Source: Toxonevra muliebris
Lineage: Eukaryota > Arthropoda > Insecta > Diptera > Pallopteridae
DNA: 64,000 nt
Reading direction: 5' to 3'
NCBI GenBank assembly: GCA_963691655.1
Contig: OY829326.1
Coordinates: forward strand, 69,619,235-69,683,234
A program made the position numbers and the translations under genes. Shown in pieces: positions 33,880 to 45,779 of the stretch; the first letter of the stretch is position 1, and each line of letters opens with the position of its first letter. The notes beneath the pieces are model-generated. The model saw nothing but the letters and a program-made list of their open reading frames with translations. It did no database searches and was not told the origin of the DNA.

Positions 33880-36200
33880 GTTCTTTTACAGAAAGTGCTG
33901 CCAATTTTTGTTCATATCACAAAACAATATTAACAATTATATTTATCTCTGAAAAAAATTAATTTTTTGATAGTTTTTTATTATCTTTGTTTTCCTCGTG
34001 AGAAAATATTCAACTACAAGGTTTACTATACTATTTTATCCTCGACATAAACTAACCAAGAATCTAAACTAGACAAAAACTAAACATTTTCCCAGGTGAG
34101 ATAATACAGAAATAAAAAAAATGTTTTTATGAATCAAATTTTACTAAAAATTTGTTTTTTTTAATTCTCCTTTTTTCACCAATCGACGAATTTCTCACCT
34201 CAGAGACTTATATACGTATATTCCTTTTAATTCAGTTATTACTATATTTTCTATAAACTAAAACCTCATTATTTTCTTAAAAATGGTTCTTCATATTGTT
34301 ATACCATATATGATTCCAAAAATACCAAATTGATTTCAAAATATTTTAACTTAGTTTAAGAATATTCTTTTTGTATTTAAGAATATTTCAATTTGATTGA
34401 ATATCGCTGGCGGATTAAAAAAACCGGGTCCCTTGAGGATAAACAGCTCTGTTTTCTCTTCCGAATAAATACAGATGCAACGATTTTTAACGTAAATAAA
34501 CAACTTAAACACTTCCACGAACTGTGGATCTGCTGGTGTTTCTATTTATTCCAATTTCATTTCAGAATAGCCAAATTATGTTTCTCTTTTTAAAAAACTT
34601 ATTCAGCGATATCAAATTTACCATAAAGTGATTTTTTCTTGGACCATATTATTTTTACACATTTTTGAAAACAGAATGTCAATACTCTTAAAAACTCAAT
34701 CTTCTAGCCAAAGTTTCCTCTTAATTGTATAGAATATCTGTTGAATATACTCCACTAACTTCAAAGCATAAGTTATTAAAGGGTGTGTAAAGGATTAATA
34801 TTTTTTTTTTATTTATCAAACAAAAAATAATCCGCTCAAAAATTCTACTGTGTGGTCTCCAAAATATAGCAAATAAAATATTAGAAAATCAACGGGAGAA
34901 GTGAACTTTTCTAGTTTTAAGGAAAAAAATAATTTAAAAAGAAAAATGGAAACCACAAAAATTCTAAAGAAAAAAGGTGCAAACAGAAGTAAAAAATAAC
35001 AATAAAATTTAAATAAATCGCATAAGAAAAAAAAAAATAATAGAGAAGAAGAAGAAGGAAGAAAAGAATTAACAACAACAGAAAACACACAGAAATCAAA
35101 TTTACTACTTTATAATAAATTATGATTAAATCATCAGCTAAGAATGATGAACGCAAATGATGATCAAAATAATAATAATGATGATGATTATGATGATCAA
35201 CATCAACATCATCATCGAAAAGATGAAGCTTGATTTACTTGAAATTGTTGTATAGAAAAATTTGAATAAACAAAATCAGAAATAAAAAGAGTGGAAATAG
35301 CTGAAATAAGAATTTAAATAACAAAACAAAAAATTCAATCTAACCTTTAAAAAAAAGTGAAGAGCTACAATTTATTTTGAAAAAAAAAAAAAACACAAAA
35401 ATCAAGTCCCTCTTATCTTCATTCCACACAAGTTGCTGTTAAAATCAAAATTGAAGAGTCTCTACTTACAATAGCAACAATAAAAACATAACAAATAAAT
35501 TAAAATGTTCCAAACAAACAAAATCATGAAAAAGACATTGAGAATTATAAACGTAAATGAAAAACACAAAATAAAAATAAAAAAACGCGTGTGGTCGCAA
35601 TAAATTGAAAATTGACATATAAAAAAATTTTAAAATTCAGAACTTGTTTAATTTTTGTATATTTTTTCCATAACTCAGCAACGAAAATGTTGCTGACATA
35701 GTTGCAAGCAACAGAAACACCAGTCAACAGCAACACTCTTGCGCATAATTGCAATTTGCATTTTTATTGTAAATGTTCGTGGAAGTAGAACAAATCCATT
35801 AAATGACAATTGTGATTAAATGCAAGTGATAAAAAATAATAATAATAATAATAATCATAAAAAAATAAACCACAAAATGTGGCAACACTTTTGCCATTTC
35901 ACACAGTGTGGCAAACTTTCGTATCATGAAAAAATGGCTATAAAGCCAAGAGCAAAATTAATTAAATTAAATTACAGTAAAGCCAGCTATGTATGTATGT
36001 AGTTTTTGTTTTGTTTTATTAAATCAAAGATCAGGTTTCTTCGGAAGACTATGAAAAAATGGAAAGCTTCAAATTGAAATAATAATTTACATATTAAAAA
36101 TTAGATTTGTACATTATAATTGTATGTTCACATAATAAATATTCACAAAATATGTCCACATAAACCTCCCCACCGCTCACTTCTTTCGTCTCCTCTTAAT
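33880..36200. other. AT-rich DNA with simple repeats
   Basis: AAT and GAT trinucleotide runs around 35165-35215 and 35838-35855. No exon recognised. Confidence 0.4.
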
Positions 36201-36209
36201 TTTATGTAT

Positions 36210-36257
36210 TTGTCACATTTTGACACATTTGTCACTTTTGACAGTTGACAGATGTCA
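36210..36257. promoter_or_regulatory. Cluster of TGACA/TGTCA words
   Basis: Six TGACA or TGTCA words within 48 bp. TGACAG is the core site of TALE homeodomain proteins such as Homothorax and TGIF/Achintya. Regulatory function is inference only. Confidence 0.25.
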
Positions 36258-36259
36258 TT

Positions 36260-37800
36260 GTGCCGCAAGCAAAGTAAAAATTTTGTCAAAAAAAAAGAAG
36301 GAAAAACTTGAAGACAAAATTAAAATAATCAAAAATAAACTTAGCGGTGCATGTAAATTTATTTATATTTTAATTTAAAAAAATAATTTTAAAATCAGAA
36401 TAACAAAAAAAAATAACTATTAAAAAATTAACCAGTGCTCACAAGTTTAACTATTATAGATTATTTCTATGGTAAAACAGTAATTTCTACCCAAGACTTA
36501 AGTACCCCTACGGGCTTTATTCTTCTTTATTCATAGTTAGTTTATTTTCAGTTCTATTACGAACCGTTGTTTCGTTAGGATATATACCAGGCACTTCAAA
36601 CCCCCGAAAATATCCAGGTTACTTTGGGTTGCCTAGGTTTTAAATATTGATTAATACAGGCAAGCAATATCGTCAGGTTCTTAAAATGATTTCTCAGAGA
36701 GGTTTGTTAATCAAATCTGTGCAATGGCTTTAGAGAACCCAATTATCAGTTAATTCTCTAGTCTTCCAAAATTTAAGAATATCAAACTTCTTTTGATTTT
36801 GTTCATAAACTCTTACATAGAGTATATGCATAAATATTGTGGGTATTTCTGAAACGCTTGGCTTATCATGAAGTTAATGTAAATAAAAATAAATTAGTTT
36901 TAAGAAAAATAAACAAAAACAAAGTTAAGTTAGAGAAAAAAATGAATGTTTGTTCATGTTAATTATAGTATTAATCTATTAGTCGATGGGGTGTCTACTA
37001 TTTTCAGTGCATTGAAGTTGAATTTGCCTCATAATTATTGTCTATATACTTAGCAAAAGCAACAGAGCGAGAGAGACAGATAATGCAATAGGGAAGCGAA
37101 ACAAAAAGAAGTGAGAAATATCCCATTAGGAATATTATTGAAAAATGCATGGTCATATTAAAACCAAAAGAACAAAATTTATAATAAAATTGAGTGAAAA
37201 TATCATTAAGCCCGGAAAATATTATTATACTTTCCCTTTGAGTATTAAAAAATAATAAATAAAAATAATAAACATAAGTAGTTTATACTTATGTATACTG
37301 ATATAATCAACGGCCAATAAAATGATCTTAGTGCAATGGTACGTATTCTATTTTAATGTAGCACAACAAAACAAAGAGGGCAAAGTTGCATGAGCTGAGT
37401 TTATGCGTGGTATTTTTCACCTTATTTGAAAATTCTGAGTTGGGTTTCAATAAATATTGTACAAAAAATGAATGTTTTAAGGTCAAAATCAACGATATAA
37501 TAAATGCATCCAGTCTGAAACAGTTAAATTGACTTTTTTAATATTTTAATTGGAGGTGTATTAAAAATAGAGCCATGGAGCTCATTAAACTTACACCGTT
37601 CAAAAAAAATTACACTCTCCCTAAATAAAGCTGAACGCTGACTTGGAGTGCTTTTATATATTTTATAAATTCTGATCTCCATCACATTTTCTAAGATGTT
37701 ATGTGACCAGGCACTCAACATTCGTAGTTCGTAAGTTATTTCTCGCAAATCTACTGATCTTGCCAATTCTTTCGTTCACGATTTTCGTTGTAACAAGTGA
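36260..37800. other. AT-rich DNA with no recognised feature
   Basis: No exon, array or terminal repeat seen. Confidence 0.4.
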
Positions 37801-37802
37801 AA

Positions 37803-38986
37803 GGGGTGTCCTGAATTAGACTGTTAAAAACAAAATTTTTATCGTGATTTTTTTAGAAGGTGGAACAAATGAACACATTCAAGGTATATTTTTGTATATA
37901 TTTAAAGTATAAAAAAAATTGATTCGACAGTGAAATAATAAATTTCTGCGGATTTATAAGTATATTTCATGAGAGTTCTTGTCGCTACAGTCTTCAATCG
38001 GTGGAAAAGATCCAGCTAGTAATTCTTGACTGAAACATAAAAATAAAAATAAAATTTGTAATTGTTTTAAACTTTTTTTCTGGGTGAACCAAACAAAAAG
38101 TGGAAAAAAATTTTAAATTATAACTCGGCTGTAAAAAAATATGTTTTAAAAAAAAAAAAAACATTTTAAGAATCTATAAAATTTATTTGAATAGACTTTT
38201 TGACCAACTTTTTTTGGTTCACTTAAATTAATACTCAAATTTAATACTGAAAAAATAACCTTAGTTTGATTCAGTAGGTCGTTCAGTTCTTTAGCTATCA
38301 CGCCAACCAATTTAGAAAATTTGTCAAAATAAAAACTGGAGAAACCGCACTTCAAAGTTATGTGAATGCACTAAGAATCTGAGCAACCCGGTGGACCAAG
38401 CAGCTAATGTTTAGCGAACGTTCGCCTAAACTATCGCAAACTGGCGCATAAACGAGCGTTTTGTGGTAAAAAATACGAGCATCGCATGAATATTCGCTCA
38501 ATATTCACCAGCATGCGCGCAAACTATAATTTTACGATCATAAATATGGCAATAGAGACAACAAAAGGTTTCTTTGGCATACGACACAACAACAAAAAAA
38601 CGAGCGTCGCAAGATCATTCGCTAAATGCTTATAAACGTGCTCGCAAATAATAAGTTTGGGAGCTTCAACATGGCAATGAAGAATTAATAAGAAAAGAAG
38701 ACTACAAACGGTTTCTGTGGCTCGTAAACGAAACTTTTGCTGCCACAAACTGTGGGACATATTATTCGTTTTCGTATCGTTTTCGAATCCCTTCGCGATA
38801 GTTTTGTCCGCAAAAGTTTCGGCAAACTCTTCTAAACAACTAGATACAACCGTTGATGCTTCATGTTTTTGAATATATTTGGAATTGGCCTCTGTAACTT
38901 TGTAAATAAATTCTTGAATAATATATCTATCGATTTAGACAATGAAAAAAACGAATTTTTTAGAATTTTTTAATTCAGGACACCCC
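37803..38986. mobile_element. Candidate DNA element, 1.18 kb, with 16-bp terminal inverted repeats
   Basis: GGGGTGTCCTGAATTA at 37803-37818 and its exact reverse complement at 38971-38986. The interior is less AT-rich than its surroundings, with CpG-containing words, and carries a diverged direct duplication (38480-38730). No transposase motif was recognised, and the target duplication is unclear. Confidence 0.55.
38480..38730 (+). repeat. Diverged direct duplication, unit about 125 bp
   Basis: ACGAGCATCGCATGAATATT (38475) ... ATGGCAAT ... GGTTTCTTTGGC is repeated as ACGAGCGTCGCAAGATCATT (38600) ... ATGGCAAT ... GGTTTCTGTGGC. Inside the candidate element 37803-38986. Confidence 0.65.
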
Positions 38987-39068
38987 CCTAAACTGAATAG
39001 GTTTTAATAGTAGCCTGGCTATCTGTGAAAATTAAAAAATCTTTGCCACCTTTATTTCCTATTTAACG

Positions 39069-39104
39069 ACGTATGTATATAACTTTGCAGTTATATACAT
39101 ACGT
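39069..39104. repeat. Perfect 16-bp hairpin, 4-nt loop
   Basis: ACGTATGTATATAACT, loop TTGC, AGTTATATACATACGT. A CTAA lies 8 nt after the stem. Confidence 0.9.
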
Positions 39105-39109
39105 TTCAA

Positions 39110-40360
39110 TTACCTAATAAAGGTTTCTTTCATAATGAGCAAAATTTAGCTAGTGAACACAACACAAAGTAGGTTCTTTGTGGAATTCCATGAATTAAAT
39201 TATTAATTTAACGATTTTAAAATTTTCAGTTTTTTTAAACTTCGCCAAATGGCTATTACTGATATTTTCATGTTTTCTTTGATTAAATTTTTGAAAAACT
39301 TTACAAAACTTCAAATCTTGGAATTTATTAAGTTTATTTATTTCCAATACTTAATTTTTTACAACTTTTATTTACATGTGTAATTTTGTAAAATTGGAGA
39401 AATGCAATGTCTTTTTTTGTATAAAAACTAAAAATTTCAATGATTCAAAAAATTGATTATAATTCATCTTTTTAAGATAAATCGTGCAAATGTTGGGGCC
39501 ATCACCTCATTAGACTCAGCATTTTAAATAAATTCTTTCTCACTCAATTTTGAAAAAATTGTATGATCACGTGCATCAGTCTTAAAATTTCCGCATGGCC
39601 ACATACATACACACAAAACCACGCTGCAGTTAGCACGTGCCATACACATACGTAATCATAAATGAGGAAAAAAATAAATAAAAATCAACCAAAAAACGGA
39701 AAGCAAACAAAAAAAGTTATGAGGGGCAAAAATAAAGAAGTTAAATGAAAATAAAATTATAATAAAATGAACAGAGCAAGAAAGAAAAAAAAAACAAAAA
39801 TGAGGTAGAAACATAAATAATAAACGCACTTTTGCTTTTGAATTGCGTGAAGCGGAACTTAAAATTCAACAGCCAATGTTATGTATGTGGTAAGTAGTAG
39901 GTACAAAAGCAACAACAAGAGTAACTACATTTATTAAAATGCCATAAAAGATGATTTTATTTTTACTTACACGCTTTTACAAACGAATTTATAACGTGAT
40001 TTTGAATATACACGATGATGGTGATGATGATGATAAGCGCATGCGCGCGCTTATATGCGCATCTGTGCACTCTACACTTACAAAAGCCTCACACAAAAAA
40101 ATGGATAGTTAAAATTGTATAGAAAACCCACCATTTCTACGAAATCTAAGGTGATAATAATGTGTGTGCTTAATTAAAAAATAAAATAAGAAAGAAAGAT
40201 AAAAAAAAAGATGCGTTGGTTTCATTTTCTGTATTTTTATTTTTTTCCCAATTTTTTTATTACAATTTATAGATGTCAACTTAAAGAAGATGTGTGGTTT
40301 ATTTATTTATGTGAGCATATGAATTCGTTAAAGTGATATACTGCAAGTGTGCCATAAAGA
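39110..40360. other. AT-rich DNA with no gene
   Basis: A GATGATG-type run (40015-40035) is followed by a GCGCATGCGCGCGC patch. No exon seen. Confidence 0.4.
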
Positions 40361-40362
40361 TA

Positions 40363-40431
40363 CCCTATGTAGCTACATAGTGTAACTTGTAAAGAGATGG
40401 ACGACAATCACACCGATGTTGCTACATAGGG
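40363..40431. repeat. 11-bp inverted repeat
   Basis: CCCTATGTAGC (40363) and GCTACATAGGG (40421) are exact reverse complements with a spacer of about 46 bp. Confidence 0.7.
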
Positions 40432-40439
40432 TTCAATGT

Positions 40440-41660
40440 ACGGTGGCATAAGCGGTATGAGGTGCTTGTGAAGCTTGTGAAGATTTGAGAGCGCCCACAG
40501 GTGGTGGCTGCTAATGCAAAGCGTACATAAATATGCCCACTCTCTCATGAACTGCCAGCGGTGTTGTTGTAATATAATAATAATTATGTTAGTGTTTGAT
40601 CACTAAAAATTGATAGCCTTAAGTGTCATCGAAAAAATTATATTTGTTACTTTTTGACAAGCACCGCGCATCGCAGCGAAGCGCGTTGGTTGCCATTTTG
40701 TTTGGTTTTTACTTACAAAATTTGAATGTACATATGTAATATATATCTTTTTGGATTTTTTACAAAGTTGTCAATCATTGTGTTGAGTTTTTTAGAGGAT
40801 TTAAATAAAAACTCTTTTTTCTTATATGTATGTATGTATTTCTAAAGAATCGCTTAAAATATCAACACAGCTGCTTATTTGAGTTTGATAAAATTATGCT
40901 TGAAATTATCTCAGAAAACCCAAAAAAAAATCAACACTTTTTCAAGGGCTTCCAAATAATTTCTGTAGTGTAGTAGTAAATTTATCACATTACATTTTTG
41001 TTTTATTTTATTTTCATAACCACTTTGAAAGAAATATGTACACCCACAACGGCAACAGATATCACAGCAACTTGCCACCAGCACCACGCACAATCTCATT
41101 CATCCATTCCAATCATACTCGCATGCCAGACAACCATTTTTGGAACGCTTAGCAAATGCTTAGCATTTTGCGCAGCCGCTTTTTGGATAAGCGATAGCTA
41201 ACTGACTTCTCTTGCAGGCTGTCATGCTTCTTAGCGTGTTTAAAGCCATTAATAATAGCGCCTATTGTGCTAAAAGCGCAAGCGCAAGCGTGAGCCTAAA
41301 TCATTAAAAATCATAAGCAAATGAATGCGTTGGTGTTTTCATGAGTATTAATAAATATATATAATACAACACAATGAATATGAGATGTACTTTCAGGCTA
41401 TGGATTAAACAGATTTTGAGCTGAGCATCAGTTTAATATCAGCAAAAACAACAACAGTGAAAACTTTTTCCTAAAGGGCTCAATTCAAGCGAAGCTATTT
41501 TTTTTCCTGTGGTTTCTGTTGCTGCTGCGTGGGGGCAATTCATAAGAGGTCACACTGTACAGAGTATATACTGTCAAATCGCTTAAAATTAGTTAAACAA
41601 CAGCCACAAAAAAAAAACGCAAATCATAAGGTACTTTTATATAAAGATATATGTACGAAT
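40440..41660. other. AT-rich DNA with no recognised gene
   Basis: The frame 40998-41201 lacks any motif. AGCGCAAGCGCAAGCGTGAG lies near 41275. Confidence 0.4.
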
Positions 41661-41665
41661 ACATA

Positions 41666-42367
41666 CACTATGCAAAAAAAGTACGTTGCCAAACATCACT
41701 CAGAAAATTGATCTCAATAATTGATAGATTTAAATTTATTTTTATATAAAGCGAAGTGGAATGTTATTGAAATAATAATATTATTATGAAGAAAAACCAA
41801 TTTGGATCTGATTTTTTATAATGTGATAGAATCTTTAATGGAGGGTATTTCACAAATTTCCAGGTCGCACTTTCCATGTAAAAAGGTATTGGAATGTGTT
41901 CATAATGATAAAATAAATAAATTTCAAATAAGCACGACTAATCCTTGATTCTTCATCAACTGGTAATGCATGGTTAAATAGGAAATTAGTTTTGAAACAC
42001 TAATTTCACGCTTATCAAATTATCGAGGACTCGAAAAAAAATGTGAAGAATGTTTTGAAAAAAGCATTCCCTAGCGATGAAAAGTATTGAAGAAAAATTT
42101 CCTCAAAAAAGTTTAACGAAAAAATTGATCACTGTTGAATATTGAAGTTAGTAACAGTTTTCTTTTACCAGTTCTTCCCAGTACTTAAATATATTATTAT
42201 ATTTTTATCATAATATATCTTATCGCTTTATCAACAACATTTCTTGTGATTATTACTTAATAATTGGTTTAAATTATAATTAATTCATAAAGCTATCCTT
42301 TATTGTTAAGATTTTTGATGTCGAATTTTATTTTTTATTCTTGGCAACATACTTTTTCTACATAGTG
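41666..42367. mobile_element. Mariner-like inverted-repeat element, 702 bp (copy 1)
   Basis: Positions 41660-41692 and the reverse complement of 42341-42373 agree at 30 of 33 bases (CACTATGYARAAAAAGTAYG core). The ends abut TA on both sides (41664-41665, 42368-42369). Arms align further inwards (ATAATTGATAGATTTAAATT near 41717 with reverse-complemented ATAAAGGATAGCTTTA near 42290). Internal sequence at 41730-41815 matches the element at 57560-57894 (AATGTTATTGAAATA, GATCTGATTTT), so both belong to one family. Confidence 0.7.
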
Positions 42368-42369
42368 TA

Positions 42370-44600
42370 TGTACGATGTATTATGTTGCTTACTTTTGTT
42401 TTTTTTATTATTATTTTTTTGTTTGTGAAAGTTGCGTAAAACAACGTTAAATACATTATAGAAAGTTTGTTGTTTTGTGTATTTTTTGGTAAAATACAAA
42501 TTGTAAACAATTGTTGCTCTCATGTTTTGTGGTCAAAATCAAAAATGCATTACTTATATATAAATACACACACATAACATATAAATATGTATATTGCACT
42601 GGAATCAATTGATTTTTTGGTTGCTTGTACTTTTTGTTTTTTGTTTTTTTTTTGTAAACTGTTTGCTTCAATATTACAATACAACCGTAGCAGCAGCAAT
42701 ATCATCGTCAATTTTTTTTCCCGATGTTGTCGTTTCAATTTGTAACGCTATCGTGTTGCTGCTGTCGTTGTTTCTTTTATTATCATATCTTATGAGTTTT
42801 ATATAAGCGAAGAAAATTTTTCTTTTTTTTTTTTTTGGATAACTTTCCAATTAAATCAGTTTGAAATCAATTTTTGTTTTTGTAATGCTTAAATAAGTAG
42901 ATACTCGTTTACATTACCATATAATTTCCTCTTTTAATGGTAGCAACATATGTGACCGTTACTTAAATTTAAATGCTTGTAAATTATGCAGTAACTAAAG
43001 TAGTTAAATTCATTTATGCTTTAATGTTTTTTACTATATTGAACTTAAATTTTTATTTGAAAATGGTAAATTATTTCAAAATATGGCTGATTTAAACTTA
43101 GCAGATTTTGGAATCGGAAATACTTAAAATTTAATGTCAATAAGCCATAAAAATAATAACTACAGCTGAGTACAGAAGCGAATACTGTTAAAAAAAATAT
43201 CTGCTATTCTATTTAAACTTTCTAACTTTATTAATAACTCCCTGGTGAAGATTTTGTGCTCATAAGAGAAAAAGAGTTTATAAAGTATAAAAAGAGGTTG
43301 TAAAATCGATTTTACATTCCATTTGGATTAAAAGGTTCCCTGAATCAGAGCTGAATTATTTTTCTCTTGTCCTAAAGAATTTTATTAATTTTTGACGTCA
43401 AATTCTTGTTGCAGTGAAAAGTGCAGTCTTAAAATCTAAAATGTTTTAAAATTTGTAAACAATTTTCTTACATCACCTTTAGTAAAGGAGATGTTTAGTT
43501 AAAGATCACTAAAGCGACTCTCTTTTTTTTTGTTTTATCTAAAAAAGATGGATGCTGAATATTCCACTATTCGTCTAAGCCCGGTTCTGGATGCCATGAT
43601 TCGATTTTGTAAATTTTTATAAAAGAAGATGAGTAAGACTTTATAAACTATTTGGCCTGTCAAAGATCTGAAATAGGTACCAAATACCTCCTAAGTGCAT
43701 TCACCCCAAATATTTGCCTTTTTTGACTTAAGTCAGATAGTTTATTCTTGATATTTTAATGGCATGCTTTGCATTTGGAAAATCGAAACTTCTACCAACC
43801 AAAAATCTCTTAAATTTTATAATAATTATAATTAGCAAACCGAAGATTGACCCAAATACCAGCAAACAACTTTTTAATGCAACTTATCAGTAAAAATCAC
43901 TAACAAAAAATGTAAGATTCATGCAAACGAAATATTTATGTGCGGTACACTACAATCAGCAATATCACAGCGATATCACAGCACAAATCAAAAGGAAATC
44001 ACAACAATTTATGATGGGAAAAATAAAATAAAGTCGTATAGTAAATTGTACGGATTTCAGACAAATGAATGACTCTGTAAAGAAAAGACAGCAACAATTA
44101 GCGTTGTGGATGTGAAATTTCTTAGCCACAAAAAAAAAAAGAAAACAAAAAAATGCAAATAAAAATCAGCGCAAAAAATCACAGCATAAAAATCACCGTG
44201 AAAAAAAAGCAAGCAATAAAAAAAAGAAAATTATAAAGATCGAAAATATATAAAGGAAGAAATAAATCTCACGTCGTATGTGAAGATAAAAAAGATGCTC
44301 AAACGACCTTCGCCATTTTTGTTGTTGTTGCTTACGTAAAAAAGTAAATATATTTTCTTTTTAAACATTTTTTTTTAATAAAAATTTGCCACATGTACTT
44401 AAGTATGTGTGTGTATAAGTGCGGATGCATAAAACATGTTGTCGTTATTGCATATGTGTATGTATGTATGAATATCCCCACCAGGTTTTGGCTGCCAACT
44501 TAAATTTTGTGCTTTTTTTTACCTTAATCACAAGCGGATAGCTGCGCTCTCTACATACGCGCCACTGCAGAGCAGCAGCAGAGAAGAAGTAGCAAGATCA
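42370..44600. other. AT-rich DNA with no recognised gene
   Basis: Open frames at 42335-42806 on both strands are low-complexity. No element ends seen. Confidence 0.4.
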
Positions 44601-44603
44601 CCA

Positions 44604-44742
44604 TATAAAAACACTCAGCGGAGTACATACACAAAGCCACTACAGCGAACATAACCAAACAACAACGTCCAGGTACATTTCCGTCAACAGCAATAAAGCA
44701 GGCAGGTAGGCAAGCGAATCATACAGGCGGGCATAGAGGCAG
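44604..44742 (+). promoter_or_regulatory. Possible TATA promoter and noncoding 5' exon
   Basis: TATAAAA (44604-44610) is followed by CA-rich sequence of fly 5'UTR style (AACCAAACAACAACGTCCAG) and a strong splice-donor match GAGGCAG|GTAAGG (exon end 44742). No coding exon of this strand was found to the right, so this is speculative. Confidence 0.2.
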
Positions 44743-45779
44743 GTAAGGCAACATGGCATCACGCCACATTTAAGCAAACTCGATTTGGCTGAATTGGAGT
44801 TGTATTTATTCGTATGTGTATGTAAGTGTATCTATGTAGATGCGAATGCCGCAGATGGAGTTTTGAAGTTTAAGTTGGAGTTGGAGATGACCGTTTGAAG
44901 GCCGTATGTGTATCGTGAGTGGCAAAAATATACAACAGCAACAACAAAAATCTATCTACATATACAAAACACAACAGCCACATGCAAACACGTTCAACTG
45001 AACGCAAAGGTAACTAGCGCTGTCATAATAAGTTAGAAGAATATATGTATTTACATTAAGGTGTATGAAAAAAACTTTGTTTTGGACATTCAAAATTTTA
45101 AGTCGATAAAAAGATGTCTCCATAGATCCATATATACCGCAAAATGAATTTGGTCCAATTGAAAAACTTTTAGGTCTTCCAAAAGGTGTCAAAAAAAATT
45201 CATTTCATCCTTCATTATTTCAATGTGGATCTTTTTATAGACTTGAAATTTTAAATTTTTAACAAAATGGTTTTTTTGATACACACTAAAATAATGTACA
45301 TATATTGAATATAAATGTATGTATTTGTACCCGTATATTGTAAAACCGATAAAAAATAAAATAAATTTCAAAGTACGAATATATTTGCATATAAGTATTT
45401 TTACATACAATTTTATAGTTCAAGGATCATTAAAACCTACGCATTGTAAGAATACATAATTTAATCTAAACAAAATTGATATAAAAAATGAAACAAAAAC
45501 AGTAACAAAGTTTTAATAATTGTGAGAGCCTTTGGCCAATAGCTGGCTGTTATTCTTTTATACTTAATACAAGAACTAGTCTTGATTATATCATAAATTA
45601 CAGCCTCTGTTAGCCCTAGTGGTCGCTGCACAGTGTGTCGAAGGTGGCAATATATACAAAAATAATTATAAAAAAAATTGAGTTCATCTGACATAAAAAC
45701 ACATTACAGTTTCGATAAAAAATTGAAGTAAGATTTTCATCAACGAGGCTTTAGTCTAATCCGAAGAATAATGGTCAAT

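Noticed and set aside
34816..35156. Phe/Leu-rich minus-strand frames resembling membrane proteins
   Set aside because: Produced by A-rich plus-strand sequence; low complexity, no start context or splice structure.
42335..42806. Overlapping Lys/Asn- and Leu/Phe-rich frames on both strands
   Set aside because: Mirror low-complexity frames from AT-rich DNA; part lies at the end of a MITE-like element.
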